A stretch of 40,114 nt of DNA from Bacteroidales bacterium (GTDB lineage: Bacteria; Bacteroidota; Bacteroidia; Bacteroidales; VadinHA17), in assembly GCA_029932855.1 (NCBI GenBank), contig JAOZPG010000021.1:1-40114 (forward strand). The letters are read 5' to 3'. Position 1 is the stretch's first letter. Each line of letters begins with the position of its first letter. The notes beneath the pieces were generated by a model, which was not told where the DNA came from, ran no database searches, and saw nothing but the letters and a program-made list of their open reading frames with translations. The position numbers and the translations under genes are program-made. This document shows positions 1 to 6,658 of the stretch, in pieces.

Positions 1-292
1 AAGCCAGTATGTTTTTAAACTCCTCAAGTCCACCTGCTTCCAGTTCAACATAATTCTGAAAAGTATCGTCATTAGTAAAAACAACGGCTGTTCGATAATC
101 CCGGGGACCCAGGTTCTGTTCACCTGCAAGGCTACAGGCCTTCTCAAGTGCCGCATCCCTGTTCATCTTAATATCCAGGCCAACAAGAGGATTTGCTTTG
201 TCAAAATTATTATATGCATAATATCCGCTTATAACCGCAATTAGTACAATAATAATCCATGCTATGGGCTTTTTGAAAAAATCAGTTTTCAT
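1..292 (-). CDS. Partial membrane-anchored protein, N-terminal part only (possible CPBP-protease N-terminal region)
   Basis: The frame opens with ATG at 292 (minus) and runs off the window edge after 97 codons, so only the N-terminus is visible. It begins MKTDFFKKPIAWIIIVLIAV, a short basic segment followed by one hydrophobic helix (about residues 9-25), so a signal anchor is likely. The following region includes NRDAALEKACSLAGEQNL and NYVELEAGGLEEFKN. I recall similar sequence ahead of the membrane domain of some CPBP-family (CAAX-like) proteases in Bacteroidota, but that core is outside the window. The existence of the gene is well supported by its composition and frame; the family is only a guess. 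Confidence 0.6.
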   Translation of the reverse strand, partial: MKTDFFKKPIAWIIIVLIAVISGYYAYNNFDKANPLVGLDIKMNRDAALEKACSLAGEQNLGPRDYRTAVVFTNDDTFQNYVELEAGGLEEFKNILA

Positions 293-487
293 GATAATTA
301 ATTATTAATAGAAGCTTAATTCTTAATTCTTGATTCTATAAATATATAATATTTAATAAGAAAAAGTTATATTTACTTATGGGATGATTCCTGGTCATAG
401 TATAAGGCTGTTTTTTACGTGTTTCACCTATGATGACTGAAGTCTGAGTATATTAGAAATATTCTATGCTAAAGAACATTAAAATAA
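293..487. other. AT-rich divergent intergenic region
   Basis: This stretch separates the minus-strand partial gene from the plus-strand promoter. It contains a short run of tandem-like 'taattcttaattcttgattc' sequence near 318-337. I see no ORF or RNA gene here, and no clear TAnnTTTG box for the minus-strand gene. Confidence 0.4.
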
Positions 488-520
488 TATTGATACATGA
501 GCATATGTGCATTATTTTTG
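488..520 (+). promoter_or_regulatory. Bacteroidota-type promoter of the octaheme cytochrome operon
   Basis: A -7 box TATTTTTG (513-520) matches the Bacteroidota consensus TAnnTTTG. A -33-like TATTG ends at 492, leaving a 20-nt spacer. Transcription would begin near 525-528. That excludes the ATG at 507 as the start of the downstream gene and favours the one at 543. The element is nearly identical to the promoter at 4338-4369. Confidence 0.65.
497..512. promoter_or_regulatory. Near-palindromic operator in the promoter spacer (copy 1)
   Basis: ATGAGCATATGTGCAT is a 16-bp imperfect inverted repeat centred on CATATG with ATG/CAT ends. It abuts the -7 box, so a bound protein would overlap the sigma/RNA polymerase site. 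The same element, differing at one base, lies at 4346-4361 in the same position relative to the promoter boxes. Its function as an operator is inferred from symmetry, position and recurrence. Confidence 0.6.
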
Positions 521-542
521 TTACCTGATCACCAAAGAAATT

Positions 543-1265
543 ATGGAAAAGAATAATATTAGTATGGAAGGGATGACCACCATCAGTGTTGAGACTTTAC
601 TGGCAAGGTCACCGATGTGTGAAAAAATGGGTTATTTTATTTTGGAATCGGATCCTAATCCCGATTATTATGCCAAGGCGAATTTCCCTCCTAATAAGCA
701 TAATAGTATATGGTATTTATTCTTTATTATCGAGTGTCCTACAAGGAATCAGCAGGAATCAGTCTTAAGAAACATATCTGCTAAGAAGTCAGATGAGGGA
801 ATACTATGTAACATAGCTTTTGGTGAGCTGGATTTTCATGCAAAGAACTATTCTTTTCTGAGGATGAACATAGAAACAGAAGACAGTCAGGAATTATCTT
901 TACTATGTAAAGAACTGCAGGGCCTTGGTATTAAGTTTAAGAAAGACAGGAAGGCTGCACCCTGGGTGTCAAAACGAACATTCGTAAAATATACCGAATT
1001 TGTTGAGATTGGAGATGGCATTTATAAAGAAGCTTCTAATGACTCGCGATATTTCTTTTCTATACCCGGACTTGTCTCATTGGATGAATTGTATAGTAGA
1101 ATGAATAAGATAAAGAACAATTGTAATTTTCATCATTTCGACTCTTTTCTGGCAAGCCTTCCGAGTAAAAACAAATTTCTGGATTTCGTAGGTATATATT
1201 CAGATCATTGTAAAATTGAAAGGCTTCCTGAATTAAATAAAGAGATTAAAAAGCTCTTTGCCTGA
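543..1265 (+). CDS. Hypothetical protein, first gene of the octaheme cytochrome operon
   Basis: I do not recognise this protein. From ATG 543 it is 240 aa (MEKNNISMEGMTTISVETLL...). An upstream in-frame ATG at 507 lies inside the promoter/operator and is probably not used. There is no signal peptide, membrane helix, Cys cluster or heme motif, so it looks cytoplasmic and soluble. It is rich in aromatic residues and Lys, with segments such as NSIWYLFFIIECPT and FLRMNIETEDSQELSLLCKEL that suggest an alpha/beta fold. It ends 61 bp before the octaheme cytochrome gene and has no terminator after it, so co-transcription is likely. A regulatory or maturation role for the redox module is possible but unsupported by any motif. 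Confidence 0.75.
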   Translation: MEKNNISMEGMTTISVETLLARSPMCEKMGYFILESDPNPDYYAKANFPPNKHNSIWYLFFIIECPTRNQQESVLRNISAKKSDEGILCNIAFGELDFHAKNYSFLRMNIETEDSQELSLLCKELQGLGIKFKKDRKAAPWVSKRTFVKYTEFVEIGDGIYKEASNDSRYFFSIPGLVSLDELYSRMNKIKNNCNFHHFDSFLASLPSKNKFLDFVGIYSDHCKIERLPELNKEIKKLFA

Positions 1266-1326
1266 AACTTTAAACAGATTTTTTTTTACCGGGCTTGTTG
1301 TTATATAATTTTAGATATTAATTATC

Positions 1327-2931
1327 ATGTTGCTTATTAAGAAATCCAGGGAGAGATTCTTCAGACTACTGTCATTGTTTATTGCAATTTTGCTTCCATG
1401 GGTACTTGGCATACTGTACCTGAGTAAAGACAAGATAAGTGAGGGAGATGTACTTACTGAAGTGAATTTCAAGTACGACACCATGCCCAGGGTGGATCAC
1501 TCAAAATTCGGAATATTGAACAGAGACTTTAAAAGTCCACAGGAACTCACCCAGGCATGCCTGGCCTGTCATAACATGACAGCACATGATGTAATGCAAA
1601 CTTCCCACTGGAAATGGACCAGGGATTATGTTACAGACGAGGGCGATACTATGCAACTTGGGAAAAAGAATATAATAAATAATTTCTGTATAGGCATAGG
1701 ATCAAACGAGGCCCGTTGTACAAGCTGTCATATAGGATATGGCTGGAAAGATGATAATTTTGATTTTGATGACCCTTTGAATATCGACTGTATTGTATGT
1801 CATGACCGGTCGGGATCATATAAGAAATTTCCTACTATGGCAGGCTATCCGGCAGATACAGAGATGGTTTTTGGTGGTGTGAAATATTCTCCTCCTGATT
1901 ATCAGAATATAGTTAAGAACATTGGATCTCCGACTAATCAGAACTGCGGATCCTGTCACTTTGTTGGAGGAGGAGGTAATAATGTTAAGCATGGGGATAT
2001 AGCCAATGAACTGAAAGATATAAGCCGGGAGGTAGATGTACATATGGCCAGGGATGGCGGTAATATGAGCTGTGTTGACTGTCATAAAACCGACAGGCAT
2101 CAGATTAGCGGGAAGCTCTATTCCATAGCTTCAACCGACACAAACAGGGTTAGCTGCGCTCAGTGTCATTCCGGTTCACCGCATAAGGATAAGATTCTAA
2201 ACCAGCATACGGCAAAAATTGCCTGTCAGACCTGTCATATTCCCACATTTGCTAAAGTAAGTGCAACAAAAACTCATTGGGACTGGTCGACAGCAGGACA
2301 GTTTAATGATGATGGCAGCCTGAAGATTGAGAAAGACAGCATGGGAAATCTCAGTTACCACAGTATGAAGGGTTCTTTTGTCTGGGAAAAGAATGTTATA
2401 CCTGAATACCAGTGGTTTAATGGTAAAGCCAGGCATTATGTGCTTGGACAGAAAATTGATACTTCTGCTGTAGTCAGGCTGAATGAACTTGAAGGTGGAT
2501 ATGAAGATCCCAATTCCAAAATAATACCCATGAAGGTGCACAGGGCTAAACAGATATATGATAATGTGAATAATACAATGATACTGCCCCATCTTTTTGG
2601 CAAAGATACAAGCTCGTACTGGAAGAATTTCGATTGGCAGAAGGCAGCTACTGCAGGCATGGAAGCAGCCGGTCTTGAATACAGCGGGTCGTATGGTTTT
2701 GTAGAAACTGTAATGTACTGGCCGATTAATCATATGGTGGCTCCCAAGGAAGAATCATTACAGTGTGCAGACTGCCATTCAGAAAACAGCAGGCTTGCGG
2801 GACTGGATGGCTTTTACCTTAGCAGGAGGGACCGTAACTCTACCCTTGATCTTATGGGCTTTATTATGATAGTCCTGGCAGGCCTTGGAGTGGCGATACA
2901 TGGATTTTTAAGAATTAGCGGGAAGAAATAA
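1327..2931 (+). CDS. Octaheme c-type cytochrome, tetrathionate-reductase (OTR)-like family
   Basis: The 534-aa protein has exactly eight CxxCH heme c motifs, starting at residues 78, 131, 155, 207, 249, 277, 300 and 480. The 180-residue gap before the last heme and the KHGDIANEL segment near residue 221 fit the octaheme tetrathionate reductase family known from Shewanella OTR, whose members reduce small N or S oxyanions in vitro. An N-terminal hydrophobic helix (about 12-32) and a C-terminal one (about 508-528) suggest an extracytoplasmic domain held in the cytoplasmic membrane at both ends. The next gene, 15 bp downstream, encodes a b-type cytochrome that could supply quinol electrons. The physiological substrate cannot be read from sequence. 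Family assignment is strong; nitrite, hydroxylamine or tetrathionate reduction is inference. Confidence 0.9.
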   Translation: MLLIKKSRERFFRLLSLFIAILLPWVLGILYLSKDKISEGDVLTEVNFKYDTMPRVDHSKFGILNRDFKSPQELTQACLACHNMTAHDVMQTSHWKWTRDYVTDEGDTMQLGKKNIINNFCIGIGSNEARCTSCHIGYGWKDDNFDFDDPLNIDCIVCHDRSGSYKKFPTMAGYPADTEMVFGGVKYSPPDYQNIVKNIGSPTNQNCGSCHFVGGGGNNVKHGDIANELKDISREVDVHMARDGGNMSCVDCHKTDRHQISGKLYSIASTDTNRVSCAQCHSGSPHKDKILNQHTAKIACQTCHIPTFAKVSATKTHWDWSTAGQFNDDGSLKIEKDSMGNLSYHSMKGSFVWEKNVIPEYQWFNGKARHYVLGQKIDTSAVVRLNELEGGYEDPNSKIIPMKVHRAKQIYDNVNNTMILPHLFGKDTSSYWKNFDWQKAATAGMEAAGLEYSGSYGFVETVMYWPINHMVAPKEESLQCADCHSENSRLAGLDGFYLSRRDRNSTLDLMGFIMIVLAGLGVAIHGFLRISGKK

Positions 2932-2946
2932 GATAAATACAAAAAC

Positions 2947-4287
2947 ATGAAAAAGAGCACATATATATACAGAGGGTTTGAACGTTTCTGGCACTGGAGC
3001 CAGGCACTTCTAATTTTATTCCTTGCTTTTACAGGTTTTGAGATCCATGGGACTTATTCTCTAATGGGTTTTGAAAATGTGGTAAGATGGCACAATATTG
3101 CAGCATGGGCATTTATTATACTTATTATTTTCGCCATCTTCTGGCATTTTGTTACAGGCGAGTGGAAACAATATATTCCCACCACACATTATATTAAGGC
3201 CCAGTTTGAATATTATATAAGCGGGATATTTAGGGGAGCTCCTCACCCTACGCACAAGACTGTATATAATAAGTTCAATCCCATCCAGAGATTAATTTAT
3301 CTTGGTCTTAAGATGGTAATACTTCCGCTACAGGTGATTACGGGTTTTATATACATGTTTTATGTTTATCCTGACAATCCTATACAGGTAGGAGGTCTTG
3401 GTATTACAGCTCTCGTACATACAGCAATGGCTTTTGTACTTATTGCCTTTGTTATTGCCCATGTTTACCTTACAACAACAGGAGATACTCCTCTTTCGAG
3501 TATAAGAGCCATGATAACAGGCTGGGAAGTAATAGACATGGATGAAAAAGAAGAGAGAGAGAAGCACCTGCAACAGGCTGTGGATGATAGTGTGGCAGGA
3601 TATTACAGGATAGATTCAGAAGGTATACTCAGGGATGTAAATGAAGCCTGGCTGCGCATGTATAATTGCAAGGATAGGAATAAGGTAATAGGTAAACATT
3701 TTTCCATAACCAGAAATGAAAAGAATCTGGCTGAAATGGAAGAACTTGTAAATAAAGTATTGCAAAAGGGAGAAATGATAACCGGATACCCTGTAATGCG
3801 TAAGACCTTTGATGGAAAAGCAGGGAAACATCTCCTGTCTGCAAATCCTGTTCTTGAAGATGGTAAAATAACAGGTATGGAAGGTTTTATTCTTGATATC
3901 CATGACAGGGATGAACTCATGGAACATATGTACTATGCTGTAAGGAATAGTGGAGCCGGTTATTATCGTTTAGACAGTGATGGTAAAATAATGGATGTGA
4001 ACGAAGCCTGGTTGAAGCTTTATAAATATGATCATAAAGATGAAGTAGTTGGAAGGCATTTCTCAATTACCCGTAAATCCAAAGATCTTAATGATTTAAA
4101 GGGTATTTTCGATAGTGTTATGAACGGAGAATCTGTTTCAGGTAAACTTATTACCAGAAGATGTAAAGATAATTCAAAGGGAAAGCATATTCTCTCTGCC
4201 AGTCCTTTCTATATTGGTCATAAAGTAATGGGTATGGAAGGATTTATTCTAGACGTATCACAACTTTATGAAAAAATAAAATCCTAA
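2947..4287 (+). CDS. Cytochrome b561-type membrane subunit fused to two tandem PAS domains
   Basis: Residues 1-195 form a di-heme cytochrome b domain like those of formate dehydrogenase gamma or thiosulfate reductase PhsC, with membrane helices and candidate heme ligands His16, His49, His67, His158 and His172. A charged linker (about 198-210) leads to two PAS-like repeats at about 212-320 and 332-440, offset by roughly 120 residues and sharing GYYR-DS-G, DVNEAWL and GMEGFILD segments. The protein ends right after the second PAS, with no kinase, cyclase or HTH output domain. It lies 15 bp after the octaheme cytochrome gene and probably passes quinol electrons to it. The PAS pair may sense redox state or a ligand, or gate electron flow. 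The cytochrome and PAS assignments are solid; the signalling role is inferred. Confidence 0.88.
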   Translation: MKKSTYIYRGFERFWHWSQALLILFLAFTGFEIHGTYSLMGFENVVRWHNIAAWAFIILIIFAIFWHFVTGEWKQYIPTTHYIKAQFEYYISGIFRGAPHPTHKTVYNKFNPIQRLIYLGLKMVILPLQVITGFIYMFYVYPDNPIQVGGLGITALVHTAMAFVLIAFVIAHVYLTTTGDTPLSSIRAMITGWEVIDMDEKEEREKHLQQAVDDSVAGYYRIDSEGILRDVNEAWLRMYNCKDRNKVIGKHFSITRNEKNLAEMEELVNKVLQKGEMITGYPVMRKTFDGKAGKHLLSANPVLEDGKITGMEGFILDIHDRDELMEHMYYAVRNSGAGYYRLDSDGKIMDVNEAWLKLYKYDHKDEVVGRHFSITRKSKDLNDLKGIFDSVMNGESVSGKLITRRCKDNSKGKHILSASPFYIGHKVMGMEGFILDVSQLYEKIKS

Positions 4288-4337
4288 AGGACTGTTTTCA
4301 TATTTCTTTAAAATCAGTAAAAAAAATACTGAAATAA

Positions 4338-4369
4338 TTTGCATTATGAACATATGTGCATTATCTTTG
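4338..4369 (+). promoter_or_regulatory. Bacteroidota-type promoter of the DUF134/MinD cluster
   Basis: A TTTG -33 box (4338-4341), a 20-nt spacer and a TATCTTTG -7 box (4362-4369) match the Bacteroidota housekeeping promoter consensus. The predicted start of transcription near 4375 leaves a leader of about 20 nt before the ATG at 4394. Spacing and spacer sequence are almost the same as in the promoter at 488-520. Confidence 0.75.
4346..4361. promoter_or_regulatory. Near-palindromic operator in the promoter spacer (copy 2)
   Basis: ATGAACATATGTGCAT is an imperfect palindrome with perfect inner arms ACATATGT and outer ATG/CAT. It fills the spacer up to the -7 box. It differs from copy 1 (497-512) at one base. 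Its position just ahead of a gene for a DNA-binding DUF134 protein suggests autoregulation, which is inference. Confidence 0.65.
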
Positions 4370-4393
4370 TATTGAAATTACATTGAAAAATTA

Positions 4394-4885
4394 ATGCCAC
4401 GTCCACAAAATAACAGGATAGTTCATGAACCGCCACTTTTTAGCGAGTTTAAGCCATTAGGTGTGCCAAGTAAAAATCTTGAACATATTTCACTGAGTCT
4501 TGATGAATTTGAATCTTTAAGATTAGCTGATCATGTGGGACTTTCCCATGAAGAAGCATCTGAAGAAATGGGGATATCAAGATCAACTTTCAGTCGCCTG
4601 GTGGAAAGGGCAAGAAAGACAATTTCTGTATTCCTGATAGAGGGCAGGGCCCTTACAGTTGAAGGGGGGAATATCCATTTCAGGAACAATCTTATTAAAT
4701 GTAATAATTGTGGGCATATGTTTAAAACTCATATTGAAGATCAGTTTAACAATTGTCCAAATTGTGGTTCCGATAATCTTGTAAATCTAGCAGGAGGATT
4801 TGGCCACGGAATTTGTTGTACTAATAATAACTTAAAAAAAGGAGGTTATCATGCCAGGAGGAGACAAAACAGGACCTCATGGTGA
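4394..4885 (+). CDS. DUF134 (UPF0251) DNA-binding regulator with C-terminal zinc ribbon
   Basis: The start MPRPQNNRIVHEPPLFSEFKP is the typical DUF134 opening. Residues 34-78 (LSLDEFESLRLADHVGLSHE... then SRSTFSRLVERARKTI) form a sigma-70 region-4-like helix-turn-helix. A zinc ribbon follows with Cys103/106 and Cys121/124, plus a CC pair at 141-142. At 163 aa the protein is longer than the minimal family. DUF134 genes commonly head clusters of NifX-like and Fe-S MinD ATPases in anaerobes, as here. The last 35 bp overlap the next gene, so translation is coupled. It is the likely regulator of its own operon and perhaps of the octaheme operon through the shared palindrome. Family confidence is high; target sites are inferred. 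Confidence 0.88.
   Translation: MPRPQNNRIVHEPPLFSEFKPLGVPSKNLEHISLSLDEFESLRLADHVGLSHEEASEEMGISRSTFSRLVERARKTISVFLIEGRALTVEGGNIHFRNNLIKCNNCGHMFKTHIEDQFNNCPNCGSDNLVNLAGGFGHGICCTNNNLKKGGYHARRRQNRTSW
4838..4845 (+). promoter_or_regulatory. Strong Shine-Dalgarno sequence inside the DUF134 reading frame
   Basis: AAAGGAGG ends 5 nt before the ATG at 4851. Strong SD sites are uncommon in Bacteroidota. This one fixes the start of the DUF5320 gene inside the 3' end of the DUF134 gene. Confidence 0.7.
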
Positions 4886-5156
4886 GGGTCCGATGACAGG
4901 GCGCAGAATGGGAACTTGCGCTGGAAATGATTATTATGGACGCGGTGGCGGGCCGGGGTTTTATGGCTGGGGCCGGGGCTTTGGCTTTAGACATGGAGCA
5001 GGACGCGGCGCCGGATATGGCTATGGGTTTGGTGCCCGCTATGCGAACATTGATCCACAGGTTTCAAGCAAAACACTTATAGAGAATGAAATTCGCGTTC
5101 TTAAAGACAGGTTATCATCTCTGGAGGATGAACAGTCTAAATTGAATGAGGATTAA
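4851..5156 (+). CDS. DUF5320 Gly/Arg-rich small protein
   Basis: The N-terminus MPGGDKTGPHGEGPMTGRRM is the hallmark of DUF5320 proteins. The middle is very rich in Gly, Tyr, Phe and Arg (about residues 30-65), and the last 30 residues (LIENEIRVLKDRLSSLEDEQ) form a short coiled coil. The 101-aa protein has no catalytic motif, and its function is unknown. Members usually sit beside NifX-like and MinD/Mrp ATPase genes, matching this context, so a scaffold role for the Fe-S or cofactor proteins is conceivable. Translation probably starts from an internal SD within the overlapping upstream gene. Confidence 0.85.
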   Translation: MPGGDKTGPHGEGPMTGRRMGTCAGNDYYGRGGGPGFYGWGRGFGFRHGAGRGAGYGYGFGARYANIDPQVSSKTLIENEIRVLKDRLSSLEDEQSKLNED

Positions 5157-5163
5157 CTTAAAG

Positions 5164-5190
5164 GCCGGGTACGGCAATGTCCGTACCGGC
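5164..5190 (+). terminator. Intra-operon stem-loop, possible attenuator or weak terminator
   Basis: The arms GCCGGGTACGG and CCGTACCGGC pair over 10 bp with one bulged G and a 6-nt loop. They are followed by tattttatta, which is not a pure U tract. It lies 8 bp after the DUF5320 stop and ahead of the zinc ribbon gene. It may partly terminate transcription or stabilise the upstream mRNA. Confidence 0.55.
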
Positions 5191-5234
5191 TATTTTATTA
5201 TTAAAAGTTTTAAAAAATAAATAATATAGAAATT

Positions 5235-5450
5235 ATGAACGGAAAAGGAATAAATATGGGCCAGGGAAGAGGCATGGGACGTGGAGGAGGAAGAGGCAGG
5301 AACCAGGGTGGAGCCATGGGCACAGGAGGTTACTGTGTATGTGCCAAATGTGGTGAGAAAGTGCCTCATCAGCAGGGTGTTAAATGTACTACATTAAAAT
5401 GCCCCAAATGCGGTAAGACAATGATAAGAGAAGAACTGTTAAAGAAATAA
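5235..5450 (+). CDS. Gly-rich zinc ribbon small protein
   Basis: This 71-aa protein has a Gly/Arg-rich N-terminus (residues 8-32, repeated GRG/GRGG) and a Cys-rich C-terminus with C34, C36, C39, C51, C56 and C59 (YCVCAKCG ... LKCPKCG), which suggests a zinc or Fe-S binding ribbon. An alternative start at Met8 (5256) is possible. Proteins of this style accompany NifX-like genes in anaerobic bacteria and archaea, but I know of no assigned function. It is followed 2 bp later by the first NifX-like gene. The Gly/Arg-rich tails on two adjacent small proteins suggest a shared partner or nucleic acid contact, which is speculative. Confidence 0.8.
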   Translation: MNGKGINMGQGRGMGRGGGRGRNQGGAMGTGGYCVCAKCGEKVPHQQGVKCTTLKCPKCGKTMIREELLKK

Positions 5451-5452
5451 GA

Positions 5453-5791
5453 ATGAAAAAAGTATTTGCTATACCAACTATAAATAAGAAGCTTAGTGCA
5501 CATTTTGGTCACTGTCAGGAGTTTGCTGTTATAAGTACTGATGATAACAAGATAACAGATATTAAATACCTGGAGCCTCCTGAACATATGCCGGGTACCT
5601 ATCCTAATTTCCTGGCACGTAACGGGGTTAACATTATTATTGCTGGAGGATTAGGTGTAAAAGCACAGGACGTATTTGTTGCCAATAATATTGAAGTGTT
5701 TATGGGGGTAAACAGTGATCAGCCGGAAGAGCTGGTAGAGCAGTATTTAAAAGATCAGCTGGAAAGCGGGCAAAATCTTTGTGACCATTAG
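5453..5791 (+). CDS. NifX/NifB-like dinitrogenase iron-molybdenum cofactor domain protein (1)
   Basis: The 112-aa protein is a single cofactor-binding domain of the NifX/NafY/NifB C-terminal family (PF02579). It has the early SAHFGHCQEFAV motif, the central GVNIIIAGGLGVKAQDVF glycine-rich loop, and the family's late LVEQYLKDQL helix. A C-terminal CDH adds a potential metal ligand. No nif structural genes are present, so it probably works as in the ORP (orange protein) group, small proteins that hold a Mo-Cu-S or other metal cluster. It sits directly ahead of two Fe-S MinD ATPase genes with a 6-bp gap. Family is certain; bound metal is unknown. Confidence 0.88.
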   Translation: MKKVFAIPTINKKLSAHFGHCQEFAVISTDDNKITDIKYLEPPEHMPGTYPNFLARNGVNIIIAGGLGVKAQDVFVANNIEVFMGVNSDQPEELVEQYLKDQLESGQNLCDH

Positions 5792-5797
5792 TAAAAG

Positions 5798-6658
5798 ATG
5801 AAGATTGCAATAGCCAGCGGAAAGGGAGGGACGGGAAAAACCACTTTATCTACAAACCTTTCGGTATTCCTTTCGGAAACTGAAAAAGTTGTATTGGTGG
5901 ACCTGGATGTTGAAGAACCTAATTCAGGTTTATTTATTCAGGGTAAACTCTTATCCGAACATATACAATATAAGGAGATACCTGAGTGGGTACAGGAAGC
6001 CTGTACCTTGTGCGGGGAATGCCAGGATGTTTGTAATTTTAATGCTGTGATACAGCTTGGAGATTCCATAATGGTTTTTCCTGAGTTATGCCATAGTTGC
6101 CATGCATGTTCAGGACTGTGTCCGGTAGGAGCGCTTCCTATGAAGCCGAAGGAGATAGGCCTTATAAGAAAATATAAATATAATAATCTGGATTTTGTTG
6201 AAAGCAGGCTGAATATCGGTGAGGAGCAAAGTACCCAGCTTATAGCCAATACAAACCATTTTACAGACGAGAATTACAATAATGATTATATAAAACTTTT
6301 TGATTCTCCCCCGGGTACTTCCTGTCCCGTTATTGAAGCAACAAAAGGAGTGGATTATGTTGTGCTCATAACCGAACCCACACCTTTTGGCCTGCATGAC
6401 CTGAAACTGGCAGTGGATACTATGAGAGATCTGAATAAGAAATTCGGTGTTGTGATAAACCGTTACGGCATAGGTAATGACGATGTAATTGGATATTGTG
6501 AGGAAGAGAATATAAGCATACTTGCCAGGATCCCTAACAGAAGGGATATTGCCGAATTATACAGCAGAGGAGAGTTATTGTATGATAAGGTGCCGGAATT
6601 CGGATCAGAGATTATTAGTTTGTGGAATAACATAAGGAAGGAGGTGGAGGCAGAATGA
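5798..6658 (+). CDS. MinD-type P-loop ATPase with inserted 2x[4Fe-4S] ferredoxin domain (1)
   Basis: The deviant Walker A motif SGKGGTGKTT (residues 7-16) is that of MinD/Mrp/NifH-type ATPases. A ferredoxin-like insert carries C69/C72/C75/C79 and C98/C101/C104/C108, each CxxCxxCxxxC, consistent with two [4Fe-4S] clusters. The later DSPPGTSCP motif is the switch region. The 286-aa protein is cytoplasmic. It overlaps the next gene by 4 bp (ATGA), and that gene encodes a paralogue with cysteines at the same residue numbers, which points to a heterodimer. Related ATPases occur with ORP in Desulfovibrio. A role in loading or moving metal clusters with the NifX-like proteins is inferred. Confidence 0.92.
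   Translation: MKIAIASGKGGTGKTTLSTNLSVFLSETEKVVLVDLDVEEPNSGLFIQGKLLSEHIQYKEIPEWVQEACTLCGECQDVCNFNAVIQLGDSIMVFPELCHSCHACSGLCPVGALPMKPKEIGLIRKYKYNNLDFVESRLNIGEEQSTQLIANTNHFTDENYNNDYIKLFDSPPGTSCPVIEATKGVDYVVLITEPTPFGLHDLKLAVDTMRDLNKKFGVVINRYGIGNDDVIGYCEEENISILARIPNRRDIAELYSRGELLYDKVPEFGSEIISLWNNIRKEVEAE

Noticed and set aside
507-542. Upstream ATG at 507 as the start of the first gene
   Set aside because: It lies within the palindrome and ahead of the -7 box, so it would be upstream of the predicted transcript start; the ATG at 543 is preferred.
2197-2733. Long minus-strand open frame inside the octaheme cytochrome gene
   Set aside because: It lies antisense to a well-supported heme protein and has no recognisable domain; it is a shadow frame.
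3917-3936. A sequence (atggaacatatgtactatgc) similar to the shared operator inside the cytochrome b-PAS gene
   Set aside because: It encodes MEHMYY in frame, has an extra base and no TAnnTTTG box after it, so it looks like a coding coincidence.
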